A stretch of 64,000 bases of DNA from Chamaecyparis obtusa (lineage: Eukaryota > Streptophyta > Pinopsida > Cupressales > Cupressaceae). This document shows, piece after piece, positions 1 through 10,004 of this stretch. The number at the start of each line of letters is the position of its first letter. The first letter of the stretch is position 1. The notes beneath the pieces are model-generated. The model made no database searches and was not told the origin of the DNA. It worked only from the letters and a program-made list of their open reading frames with translations. The DNA is taken from the NCBI GenBank assembly GCA_027943335.1, contig BSBK01002798.1:1054001-1118000 (forward strand). The letters are read 5' to 3'. The position numbers and the translations under genes were made by a program.

Positions 1-1166
1 GACCACAATACTCTTTATTTGCTTAAGTCAATCTGTTGTATTTCCTAGAATACTTAGATCCCTCATCAAAGATATGAAATGACCATTGAAGCTTGACTGC
101 CACAGTGCTATCAGATGATCCTTTGTGCTACCATTGTAGAGTCTCTGCATGCATAAAATTTTCAATTGCCAACATCAAAATGTTTGAGTAGTAAATATTT
201 AGACATCAAACCTAATAATAGGAAACAACTTTCATTAGAATATTCATCAAATAAAATGAATAATAACAATTTTAGATAATCTCATAACTTCACAAAGGCA
301 GCTGAAATCTTTTATACTTCTTTCAATTATCTTATGGGTAATAATAAACTCACATACACTCGATACAAATCTATCCACGGACCTATAATACTCAATTAAA
401 AATATTCCAATTTAAAACATAAACTTTCAAAGCAGTCATAATATTAGATAGGACTTATCTGCAAATTTGTTTAGCAAGAGATGTCCTTTGTTTTGTAGCT
501 GGACATAGTGCCCAAGTACCACGTTTCTCTTCTTGAAAAACAGCAGCAGCTTAAATACAATTTATACTACAGTTGAAGAGAACAAATCTGATTTGGAACT
601 CAAAGTTGCAGAAAAAACAACCCATTCCTCATATCAGACAAGAAAGCCTTGGATATGACTGTCTCTATCACGGTTATATGATTGTTCCAAATTACTAAAT
701 GACAGCCCAACAGAGGTTGAAGAACGCTTCCAACAATGCAGATAGCAATGTATCTCACACAAGAGATATGGCCTGATAAATAAGAAAAGTTGTTCCAACT
801 AATGATTTTCCTGTCTCAGTTTTCCGAATGCAACTACATTTTCACAGCAATACAAAGTTCAAACTACATGAAATGATGATTATAGGAGACTTCAGCCAAC
901 CTGACCTGGAAATCATACAGTTATCATATACAATAAAACAAAACACCAATTTCATTTACAATATCAACAAAATAATATAAAATACTACTCTAATGTTTGT
1001 AACAAAATCATAGAAGAAAGAATACATTAAACATTCATAAAATATTGAATATATCAAAAACTAAAAGAACAATGCTAATCTTTAACTATTCAACATTAAA
1101 GAGTAAATCTTTTAATATGCAATAACTTGAACATCGCGCTAATAAAATTCTTATCTCAATGATTGT
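1..1166. other. AT-rich stretch with no supported gene
   Basis: I see no complete gene, RNA or repeat array here. On the minus strand, about 150 down to 30 reads open for some 38 codons and includes a protein-like segment (LYNGSTKDHLIALWQSSF), then a stop. It faintly recalls the ELMO/CED-12 domain but is too short and diverged to call. The rest, downstream of the copia gag relic on the minus strand, has stops in all frames, and I find no pol domain of that element. Confidence 0.4.
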
Positions 1167-2097
1167 TTAAATCTTCCTTACAAACCACCAATTGTTCTTT
1201 CCTGATCTTTGCACCAAAAATAAAAATCCCTTTGAATTGTCACAAGATTCTTTATGAGGTGAAGCACCATCAAAATTTGCAGCAACAACTTGATGTTTTG
1301 GTCTTGTTAAACAATCTTTGGCAAAGTGACCATACTTGTCACATCTGAAACATTGGATTCTAGAGAGATCCTCCTTCAGTTCAGGAGCTAAATTTGAATT
1401 CCTATCTCTACTCCTCTTAAATTTTTCTTCTCTCTTCTCTTCCTTTCCATTTAGATGTATGAGTAGCAAGAACATGATCTTCTTCATGATGAGATTTCCG
1501 TCCATTTCCTCTTGCTTCTAATCTGAGTTCCTCTTGAATACAATCAGCTCTTAGACGATCAAACTTGGGTAATTCATCTCTTCCACTAATGCCTTAAATA
1601 AAAGACACCCAAGAATGAAGGAGACCATTCATGGCCAACATAACCAAGTCTTTATCTTCAATTAAATCTCCAATGGCATTAAGTTGATCTTTCAATTCTG
1701 TAATCTTCATGAAGGAGCTAACTGATTCTCCTTTAGACATTTTTATATGGAGGAGTTGACGTCTCAAGGGCAAAGCTTTGTTGGTATTACTGAATTCATA
1801 CAAGCTTTAAAGACTCCCAAACATTTCTTTAGTTGAATTCAATTTGGATATAATAGACACAAGATGATCCTTTACAGAATCAATCAATATCTTCCTTGCC
1901 ATAATGTTATTCTTCTTCCATTGAGCTTTCTCAGCATTATCGATTGGCTCAGACACATCCTCCTTCACATAGTTTAGAAGATCATTTTCTTCTAGTGTAA
2001 TCACAACTCTGAATTTCGATGATGTGAAATTTGATGCACCATCCAGCTTATCTTCAACCTTGAGTCCATTCACCTTTTTGAATCCTGAAAGAATCAA
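1167..2097 (-). pseudogene. Ty1/copia gag remnant with one zinc knuckle
   Basis: This is a decayed gag polyprotein of a Ty1/copia LTR retrotransposon. Gag forms the cytoplasmic particle that packages element RNA. From 2097 the translation runs through a UBN2-type gag domain (KAQWKKNNIMARKILIDSVK, then SFMKITELKDQL). A basic linker follows, and then a CCHC zinc knuckle of the form CX2CX4HX4C (CFRCDKYGHFAKDC). There is an in-frame stop near 1807, a second near 1594, and a frame change between about 1505 and 1594. No protease, integrase, RT or RNase H follows toward position 1. It is clearly related to the gag at 5.4-6.3 kb (shared VKDHL, KL-S, EMF and GL patterns). The primer site lies just upstream at 2165-2176. 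The family call is firm; the element is dead. Confidence 0.85.
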
Positions 2098-2164
2098 ACT
2101 AGAAGAGAAGAAAAGAATACTTCAATGCTTGAAAAAATCTGGTTCTGGATCTTTCCTTAAACCT

Positions 2165-2176
2165 GCTATGATACCA
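2165..2176 (-). other. Primer-binding site of the copia relic
   Basis: On the minus strand this reads TGGTATCATAGC. It differs at one base from the common plant LTR-element primer site TGGTATCAGAGC, which pairs with initiator tRNA-Met. It directly abuts an LTR-like end (TTTTAACA in element sense) and sits upstream of the gag remnant, as expected. Confidence 0.75.
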
Positions 2177-2600
2177 TGTTAAAATTAGGAACTAGAATAG
2201 CATGAAACAAATAATAGATAAATCAAAAAACACAAGAACACCAAAGATACCTTGGGAAAACCCTCCTACTTGAGGGAAAAACTCAGCCACACCAAAAGTC
2301 CTCTTTTATTGAATAATAATAACAGAGTCCAAAATCACAGCTCATAAACTCTTGAGCTTTTTCACAACTACACACTGAATGAATATTACATACAGAGATA
2401 AAAAAGATCAACTTTTCACTATCTCCATCAGCAAAATAATCATATGCTCTGCAAAACAATAATATTCAATACCAAACACTACAACTTCAACACTCATAAC
2501 TGAACACACCACAAACATCAATATGTATCGCAAAGAATCATCAAATCAATACTATAGAATGATCACTCATGCTCATAAGTCACGATACATTATTACAGCC
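2177..2600 (-). repeat. LTR fragment of the copia relic, distal boundary not found
   Basis: The sequence adjoining the primer site must be the 3' part of the 5' LTR. It begins on the plus strand with TGTTAAAATTAGG, so in element sense the LTR ends in CA. I find no second copy in the window, so neither the LTR's far end nor a target duplication can be fixed; the end given is a guess. The stretch from 2600 to 3380 is probably more LTR or flanking repeat, with a direct repeat of CAGTTAAGACTCTT near 3010 and 3070 but no gene. Confidence 0.45.
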
Positions 2601-3384
2601 GCTTCCTTTTAAAACAAGAGTCACAAAAAATGATCACTTCAACATCCAAGCACAATCATACACCCTCAAATAATAACCAACTGATTAATGACAACATGCC
2701 TCCAAACATCAGAATCACGTTACACTTACATAACCTGCGATAATCAGAATTCCATCGAACAATAATGGAAGGCGCTACATCTCTAATTATCGTGTGCATG
2801 ACCTGACAGCAGTTCCCAAGATGTGTCGTTTCATTTTCTTTATTGACGTCAATGAATGGCATCAAAGGAAGGAATCCGACATGAGTATGAACCGTTCAGC
2901 ATAGAGGATGACAATAGCCACAAACATCTTTAGTTACAATGATGGGGATGCTATAAATATGTTGTCCAAACTCAGCAGCCACGTACACATGTGGCTCTTC
3001 AGTTACAAGCAGTTAAGACTCTTCAAAACTCAACAGCCGTAACATACAATAACCGACAATACTCAAAAGCAGTTAAGACTCTTTGCTGCCTCTACCATAA
3101 CATACCTTTCAGCCAATGAACATGACAGGAGACAAATTCTGGTGATAGGATAAAAAATTAGCAGAGAAACAACCGTCTCCAAGGAAATCAATCATACACG
3201 GAATGAAACAGAAGAACCAAGAAACTGATGCCATCAACGCAGGTATGCAGATAGCTCCTGCAGCTACCTAACTTCAACATGTAGATGTCTTCCTTAACAC
3301 CCAAAAGTAATTCATGAGTGGCTGATCCACTAACAGTAACACCCATAAAATCACTATGCTCATTCATAATGTTGTCAACATCAA

Positions 3385-3863
3385 CTATAAACTCAGAATT
3401 AGAGAAGTCTTGCTTCTTATTTGTATGGAATGGTGTATGTTATGGATTTCTTTGGACTGATTTATTACTGTTGTTCTAAAATAAACAAACTCGGTCCTCT
3501 TGGAAGAAGCATCATCAAAATAACCATGCTTAGCCAATGCATCATGTATGCCAACATTTGAAAACTCAATTTCGCTAATTACTCCATGAATAGGAGCTGC
3601 AAATTCATGTAAATGAAAGAGTATAACACTGATGTCCTTAATCAAAGATGTATAACTAATTGTACCTTTCTTTCATTGCCTTGGAAAACTTCAATGCAAG
3701 AGCACACTTGCATAGTCTTGGCAGCCCAATCTTGTAACATGTCAAATCTTGAAACTATGACTTCCTTATACTCAATCAAAGTGTGAACATCATAAAGGTG
3801 AGGCATCGATATACAAATTGATTCATGTTCTTCTCTAGCTTCTGTTATTATCGTCTTTCTCAA
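3385..3863 (-). pseudogene. Unidentified decayed ORF, two pieces
   Basis: I do not recognise this gene. On the minus strand, 3863-3642 reads a 73-residue segment with protein-like composition (SMPHLYDVHTLIEYKEVIVS, then FDMLQDWAAKTMQV). 3645-3385 continues in another frame for 86 residues (FSNVGIHDALAKHGYFDDAS, then KRTEFVYFRTTV). The pieces follow directly, overlapping by 4 bp with a frame change, as expected of one older coding sequence with an indel. No signal peptide, membrane span or known catalytic motif is visible. It could be a retroposed host gene or part of a transposon. It lies between the copia relic and the non-autonomous element. Confidence 0.35.
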
Positions 3864-3950
3864 AAATCACTATTTTTTATGATTTTTAAAATTGCCAAGT
3901 TTAGGTCCAGTTTTCCACTAGGTATGGATCTGAGACAAAGTTGGATTAAT

Positions 3951-3999
3951 TAGTCACTATCTTTGCGATAGTCACTATCACAAAGATAGTGACTATCAC
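3951..3999. repeat. Short inverted repeat
   Basis: AGTCACTATCTTTG is followed by a second GATAGTCACTATC and then by the reverse complement CAAAGATAGTGACT, giving a potential stem of about 14 bp with alternative pairings. No function is evident. Confidence 0.6.
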
Positions 4000-4802
4000 C
4001 AGGAGGCTGTGATACAAGTGACTGTTACAGTCAGAGCATGAATCCAAGGTGATGCAAAAAAGACAGTACTCTTTTACATATCAATATGATAGTCAAGATA
4101 CTATTACCAAGAATCAAAGGATAGCCTAAGCCACATAAAGACAGTGGGAACAATATACTTAATAACAGTGGACTTCAGTAATAAAAAAACAGTTATAGAT
4201 TCAAAAAACAGTGAATTTCTCATTCCTTACAATATTGGAGTTTGCACTATAAAATGAAGCATCGTGATTAAAACAAAAGACTAGTCTGAGGTCATAAAGA
4301 GAAACTGACAGGTTGCTACTTGAGATGACAGATTACTTAGGGACTCTCATATCATACACAATCTGGTAACCTTAACAACAATGCATGGTCTTAAGAACAT
4401 AAAAGAAAGTGAGAAGTCTTAAGCAAATGACATTTTTAAGCCAAGTTGACATGGAACAAAGAATTGGAAGCAAAGATGGTATCAACAGTGGGCAACAGCA
4501 ATATAAGGCCATGACAAACTTCAATCTACAATGGAAAGCATTGAAAACATTCAACAGTGATATTCTCATTGTGACAGTCAAGGGCTGCATACAATTTTGA
4601 CACAAGAAGATGACAGTGGACTGTTTGTAAGGGTAAAAAAAGCACAATAACTCATGATCATTTCTAGGACGATGGATTGAAAGCTTATTGTAGAGAATAG
4701 TATTTACCATGAAAGAGAGCAGATCCATGACAGTGATCTACAAGCTAAACAATGATAAAGTGTAATGTCACTGCATTTCCATAAAATGTTGAACGTATAA
4801 AT
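4000..4802. other. Non-coding flank rich in ACAGT/ACAGTG
   Basis: No gene is supported here. ACAGT recurs at least eleven times in about 700 bp, often as ACAGTG, and the theme resumes (also as CACTGT) beyond the inserted element from 7700 to about 8110. Both sides therefore look like one older repetitive sequence into which the element at 4808-7690 jumped. Confidence 0.5.
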
Positions 4803-4807
4803 CATCA
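4803..4807. repeat. Target-site duplication CATCA, left copy
   Basis: This matches CATCA at 7691-7695 exactly, so both element ends and insertion by an integrase are confirmed. Confidence 0.9.
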
Positions 4808-5309
4808 TGTTAATGTGTTATAGCTTCGGTCAATAATTGTATTGGATTGTGTTCACCGATCGGGCTATGTTAGTTTGAATAGTTCACCGGCTGTATTATT
4901 ACTATGCTGACCACCGTTAATCACGTCAGTTGTTTGCATAAAACTTATACTAGCAAATGAAAGGTTTGAGGAGTCACATCCACGATGGAACGTGACTCCA
5001 TGTGGAGTCATGTTCCATCGTGGATGTGACTCCACTCACTTATATACATAACCATTGCTGACCATTGGAGAGATACAGCGACACATAAATATAACAGTCT
5101 CAACGTTCTCCTCTATTTCAGTCAAACAATAGCAGACTTGTTCAGTCGTCAGATAATATAACATATGTGTATACCTATGTACTGAGCATGAACCAAGTTC
5201 AACATAATAAATATTGAATATTTATTTGTGAATACATATAAATTATAATTTGGAAATTTGAAGACATACATACAGGAATTAAAATTAAAATCTGATCTAA
5301 AATTCAACA
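4808..5309 (+). repeat. 5' LTR of the non-autonomous copia element
   Basis: This 502-bp LTR begins TG and ends CA. It carries a 64-bp near-perfect palindrome at 4970-5033. A TATATACATAA sequence just after the palindrome (from about 5040) is a plausible TATA element. Confidence 0.95.
4970..5033. repeat. 64-bp palindrome in the 5' LTR
   Basis: The arms at 4970-5000 and 5003-5033 are 31 nt each with one mismatch and a 2-nt centre. The outer part reads GGAGTCACATCCACGATGG and its complement. It would fold into a tight hairpin in DNA or RNA. Confidence 0.95.
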
Positions 5310-5321
5310 TGGTATCAGAGC
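5310..5321 (+). other. Primer-binding site, initiator tRNA-Met type
   Basis: TGGTATCAGAGC follows the LTR with no gap. It is the standard plant copia/gypsy primer site. Confidence 0.92.
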
Positions 5322-5429
5322 GAGGTTCCTTCATTAGAAGTCTAATCGCTTGAAGGAAAATCCGATTAAATTGAAGGACGATCAAATCATAATTCTTTAT
5401 AAATTTTGGAAAACTTGTATCCACAAAAT

Positions 5430-6270
5430 GGTGAACGGAATCAGACTATAAGACAGACTTGAAGGTGCTTCAAATTTTGAATCTTGGAAACTACGAATGA
5501 TGCTTATACTAAAAAAAAAATGAGTTAAAGACTATCATTGAAAATCCTCCTAAATCTATTGAGAATGACAAAAAGAAACAATGGGAAAAGGACAGTACCA
5601 GAGCAATGGAACTATTAGTTGATGGAGTAAAAGATCATCTACTACCTATTATCACGAAACTAGACTCCGCTTATGAAATGTTCAAAGCTCTGGAAAACAT
5701 GTATGAGATCAACAACACTAGCAGGATTCTTACTCTTAAAAATCAACTCTCTAATATTAAAATGAGAAATGGAGAGGCTATCACCTCATATTTTATGAGG
5801 ATAACAGAATTAAGAAACCAATCGTCAAAAATTGGTCACATCTATGACAGTAAAGAGTTAACTATAGTCATTTTAAATGGACTCTTCCCAAATTTGATCG
5901 ACTGAAAACTGACTGCATTCAAGAAGAGTGTAATCTAATATCTAGAGGAATCAGCGTGGAATCCACAAATGAAGATATTCAGATTCTCACTGCTAAATTG
6001 AAAAGGAAAAAGAGCAAGGACCCAAATGGTAAACAGTCGTTCAAGAAACATAGAGATATTTCTACAATACAATGTTATAGATGCGACAAGTATGGGCACA
6101 CTACAACAAAATGTCCTGACAGGATCCATCATAACATGTCTAAAGTGCAATGTTACCAATGCGACAACTATGGACACATTGCAACAAAATGCCCTGACAG
6201 ACTCAAGCATCAAGCTTCCCTTGCTGAAGTCAGAAATTCAAACTTGGAATCAGAGAAATTTGTGTTCTAA
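5430..6270 (+). pseudogene. Copia gag remnant with tandem zinc knuckles
   Basis: Only gag is left of the polyprotein. A degraded N-terminus near 5430-5600 keeps EGASNFESWKLRMMLIL, a typical copia gag start, but has stops and an A-run frame break near 5511-5520. 5606-5905 is open for 99 codons and covers the UBN2-type domain (VKDHLLPIITKLDSAYEMF, FMRITELRNQ). After a stop, 5956-6270 reads a basic stretch and two CX2CX4HX4C knuckles 24 residues apart (CYRCDKYGHTTTKC and CYQCDNYGHIATKC). The knuckles are near-copies and probably arose by internal duplication. Coding decay stops at about 6270 and nothing of pol follows. Confidence 0.88.
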
Positions 6271-6478
6271 AAGAACTTCAATTGAGAGGGAGTTCACTGA
6301 TGAAGGTGAAATACTTCTGAGGTAAACTTGACATGATTGTAATAATTGATTATTGTACGAATGAAAATATTTATTAACTAGGCTTTGTATAAATCATGAG
6401 GAAGTGACGACTTCCAAATGATTGTCATTTGTATTTGTAAGAGTTATTGAAAGGTGACGATTTTACAATAACTTGACA

Positions 6479-7005
6479 TTCTATTGTGATAGACATCGTG
6501 GGATGGCTGAAACAGATCACAATAGATGATTTTCTACATGGTGGATTCAATTAATTAAATAGACCATTGACCTTCTATTGTGATAGACATCGTGTGATGG
6601 CTGAAACAGATCACAATAGATGATTTCCTGCATGGTGGATTCAGTTCCTTAAATAGACCATTGACCTTCTATTGTGATAGACATTGTGTGATGGCTGGAA
6701 CAGATCACAATAGATGATTTCCTGCATGGTGGATTTAGTTCCTTAAATAGACCATTGACCTTCTATTGTGATAGACATCGTGTGATGGCTGAAACAGATC
6801 ACAATAGATAATTTCCTATATGGTGGATACAGTTCCTTAAATAGACCATTGACCTTCTATTGTGATAGACATCGTGTGATGGCTGAAACAGATCACAATA
6901 GATGATTTCCTGCATGGTGGATTCAGTTCCTTAAATAGACCATTGACCTTCTATTGTGATAGACATCGTGTGATGGCTGAAACAAATCACAATAGATGAT
7001 ACCTT
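6479..7005 (+). repeat. 94-bp tandem repeat, about 5.6 copies, each with a hairpin
   Basis: Units start at 6479, 6573, 6667, 6761, 6855 and 6949, exactly 94 bp apart, and differ at only a few bases; the last is partial. Each unit contains CTATTGTGAT and, about 25 nt later, its complement ATCACAATAG, so every unit can form a 10-bp stem. The array lies between the gag relic and the 3' LTR. Confidence 0.97.
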
Positions 7006-7174
7006 GCATTAAGGATACATTAACTATGAAGTTTTTGAGTTATGGTGAATATCATGAGATTTAATATTCCTGGTTAGACCATATTTCTGATATCACAGTG
7101 ATGTGATGTAAATAAAAATAAACTTTCACAATTAACTTTGTGTTCCTCTCTTGGATGATAGATTTTATCTTCCC

Positions 7175-7188
7175 TAGCTAAGAGGGAG
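7175..7188 (+). other. Polypurine tract
   Basis: TAGCTAAGAGGGAG sits immediately before the 3' LTR (7189). The run AAGAGGGAG has the form of a plus-strand priming site. Confidence 0.75.
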
Positions 7189-7690
7189 TGTTAATGTGTT
7201 ATAGCTTCGGTCGATAATTGTATTGGATTGTGTTCACCGATCGGGCTATGTTAGTTTGAATAGTTCACCGGCTGTATTATTACTATGCTGACCACCGTTA
7301 ATCACATCAGTTGTTTACGTAAAACTTATACTAGCAAATGAAAGGTTTGAGGAGTCACATCCACGATGGAACGTGACTCCATGTGGAGTCATGTTCCATC
7401 ATGGATGTGACTCCACTCACTTATATATATAAACATTGCAGACCATTGGAGAGATACAGCAACACATAAATATAACAGTCTCAACGTTCTCTTCTATTTC
7501 GGTCAAACAATAGCAGACTTGTTCAGTCGTCAGATAATATAATATATGTGTATACCTATGTACTGAGCATGAGCCAAGTTCAACATAATAAATATTGAAT
7601 ATTTATTTGTGAATACATATAAATTATAATTTGGAAATTTGAAGACATACATACAGGAATTAAAATTAAAATCTGATCTAAAATTCAACA
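7189..7690 (+). repeat. 3' LTR of the non-autonomous copia element
   Basis: 502 bp, collinear with 4808-5309. It carries the same palindrome at 7351-7414, with small changes relative to the 5' copy. Confidence 0.95.
7351..7414. repeat. 64-bp palindrome in the 3' LTR
   Basis: Second copy of the palindrome at 4970-5033, with one further mismatch in the right arm (CATCATGG for CATCGTGG). Confidence 0.9.
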
Positions 7691-7695
7691 CATCA
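7691..7695. repeat. Target-site duplication CATCA, right copy
   Basis: Exact partner of 4803-4807. Confidence 0.9.
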
Positions 7696-8740
7696 TAAAA
7701 TCGCATCGTAACAGCAAAAAGAAGATAAAGTTGCAGTGATAATAATGCAAGGTATACACAGCAAAGAGAAGGTGGAAATCAGAGGTTTGTCGTCTCTTGC
7801 AGAGACATGTTCACTGTGCTAAGTTGTGTTCATCATTAGGGAGGGCTCTTTCACTGTTTTAGAAACAGTATTCACTGTTCTTAAATTTCAATATCATACT
7901 TCTCAAGAGCTCCATTGTTCAAGGGTTCCCAATGCTATTTAGAAAGTTTTTCACTGATTCAAGACAATAACTGTTACAGAGAGCTTCCATACAATGTTCT
8001 AAAGATTCTTTTTCACAAGAACAAGCCCTTAAGAAAAGATAAGCAAAGTATAGTTTCATGAAAGTTCAGAGGTTCATGCACAGTGGGGTTTCATTGGTGA
8101 AGAACGACATACTACCGTCAAAAGGAGTACAAAAATAATGAGCAATCAAAAACCCACAATAAAGGTTGCTTTCAAACAGAGAAGTTACGGCCTGCAAAAA
8201 TAATTAAAAACCCTCAAAAGTACATGTATCAACTAGTGATATATAGAAAGTACAGAAGTTAGAAGCCGCGGCTTGCATAAAAAGCATACGAATCCTCAAA
8301 ATACCTGTGAAAGTGAGCAAGTTCTGCACAAGAAACTCCAAAGACCCCTTGAAAACCTCCAGATATCAGAAAAGCATGGTGGTGCACAATAGAGATAAAC
8401 CAAAAAATGAAAATGCAAAAATGAAAGTGCGGTTGTGTATGCTTTGTTTAGGGTTTCCTTTGCCCTAAAATGGCCAAGCATTTGGGGCATTTATTGTCAT
8501 TGTTTTTAAAAAATGAAACATCTTTTTCAAACAAATGCCCCATATGAAGTCCTTAGGTGTTTATTTTGTTTTTATTTTTGCATCAAATTTGAACATAGAA
8601 ATATTGTTAAGTGATATTCTATAAATCACTTAATAAATATTATTTATGGTGCAAAAATAATAGGTTTTGTCTTTAATTTTTGAGTCAAAGGGGATGTAAT
8701 TGAGAGTTATGAGAGGCCTAGCCTATTGGGGAGATTGGAG
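7696..8740. other. Non-coding flank, no gene seen
   Basis: This continues the ACAGTG/CACTGT-rich sequence that lies left of the copia element. Past about 8110 it is AT-rich with no recognisable product on either strand. Confidence 0.4.
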
Positions 8741-8849
8741 ACGTGTAGATAAGATAAGATAAGATAAAAATATTAATGTCCAACAAATGACCACAAAATG
8801 GGTCAAAGGGACTGCCAAGAAAACAACAAGGGACCAGCCCACAGCAAGG

Positions 8850-9996
8850 GCACTAAATGATGCCCAAAGAAACAAGAAACAAGCTACAAACATAGCCAAA
8901 CAAGCAAGAAGAGCGAGACCAACAGGAGTGGGGTAGAGTCCAACAGGCAAACCATGCCACCCTTAGAAGGCCGAAGCCCCAACAAAGAACTTGTGCACCA
9001 AGGGGTAAGACAAGGAACAAGGAGTAGCCCTGGGGCGTCTCTAAGAAGTCTTGGAGGATGTGTGCTGCTGCTGAGAAGAACCAAGGGAAAAACCTAGGGA
9101 GGAACCAACTAAGTTGGTGTTTGGTTCCCCAAGCCATGGGGAGCCCTGCGAAGAAGAAAGTAATAAGCCGACAAGAGTGTGACCATGCATGAGTCTAGTG
9201 ATGAAGTTTGTGGTTTGAAGCTTAGTAGTCTTTGGATGTAAAGGGAAAGACATCTCTGATCAATGTATCTAAAGAAGGTGGAGAGATCCTAAGCCTCCCT
9301 AAACGGGCAATAGAATCTCCCCCTTATCTCATAGTAAATAGGACAACGAAAAATGAAATGCTCCTCGGTCTCAAGCTCCCTGATACTGTAGAGATGGCAA
9401 ACCCTATGCTCTCTCTCTAACTAATGATCCCTCTCAATGCGAAGCCGATGTGAACCCACCCTAAAGGAACCAATAGAAATCCAGAGGGAATAAGACCAAT
9501 GGTGGGATAGGTACAGGGGATGGACAATGATCCCATCTCAGATCTCTAAGAAGTGTGCCCCATAAAACACCATCTTTGGGCAAAGACCCATGTGGAGGTT
9601 GAACCAAGTAGTGTGGATGAACTATTTGTAAATGTTGATTCTGACGCTCCTGTTCAGCTCCAGCCCAGGGGGCAAGGAGATGGGGGGGCCAAGAGAGTAC
9701 TGGAAGCGGGGAGACAATCAATCTCGATGTTTATGGAGCCAAGGACAGCGGCCTCTGTGAACCAAATATGAGTCCTCCCAAAGGAGGCAGGAGCGGCAAC
9801 AAACTCTGAAGAACAAAGGGCGAGGAAGGGATACCTGTAATGGCCCCCACAGGATTCAACAAAACCCCAAAGCTGGTAAAGAAAACAAACTAGATCAAAG
9901 ATGGCCTCAAGTCTGAAAGGATAGGCCCTAAACTCTACAAGAATGATGTGATCCAAGATCGACTACTTGCACCTAATGATGTGTCGGAGAAGAAGA
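8850..9996 (-). pseudogene. LINE C-terminal region with zf-RVT-like motif
   Basis: This is the continuation of the LINE ORF beyond the hAT insertion, downstream of RT. Near 9375-9340 the minus strand reads ETEEHFIFRCP, the cysteine-containing signature of the zf-RVT domain that ends plant LINE ORF2 proteins. Before it (9950-9460) are pieces with VEFRAYPFRLEAIFDLVCF and a tryptophan-rich region, in more than one frame. Stops and frameshifts are frequent. It joins cleanly to the RT part if 10005-11271 and one target duplication are removed. Confidence 0.7.
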
Positions 9997-10004
9997 GTTT
10001 GAAC
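9997..10004. repeat. Target-site duplication GTTTGAAC, left copy
   Basis: Identical to 11272-11279; the 8-bp length supports hAT. Confidence 0.88.

Larger units (their letters stand above)
4808..7690 (+). mobile_element. Complete non-autonomous copia-type LTR element (2.9 kb, gag only)
   Basis: Two 502-bp LTRs (4808-5309 and 7189-7690), each starting TGTTAATG and ending TTCAACA, bound an 1879-bp interior. A perfect 5-bp target duplication, CATCA, flanks the element (4803-4807 and 7691-7695). The primer site follows the 5' LTR directly and a purine tract precedes the 3' LTR. The interior holds a decayed gag with two zinc knuckles and six tandem 94-bp units, but no protease, integrase, RT or RNase H. 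It must therefore have been mobilised by an autonomous copia relative. By eye the LTRs differ at about 13 of 502 positions, so the insertion is moderately old. In structure it is close to the TRIM/LARD class but keeps part of gag. Confidence 0.95.

Noticed and set aside
6479..7005. CRISPR-like array
   Set aside because: The repeats are 94 bp with no unique spacers between them and lie within a plant LTR element.
8723..9137. Hydrophobic minus-strand ORFs that look like membrane proteins
   Set aside because: They overlap the 3' part of the LINE and its untranslated end; the composition follows the antisense of a purine-rich region and nothing resembles a known membrane family.
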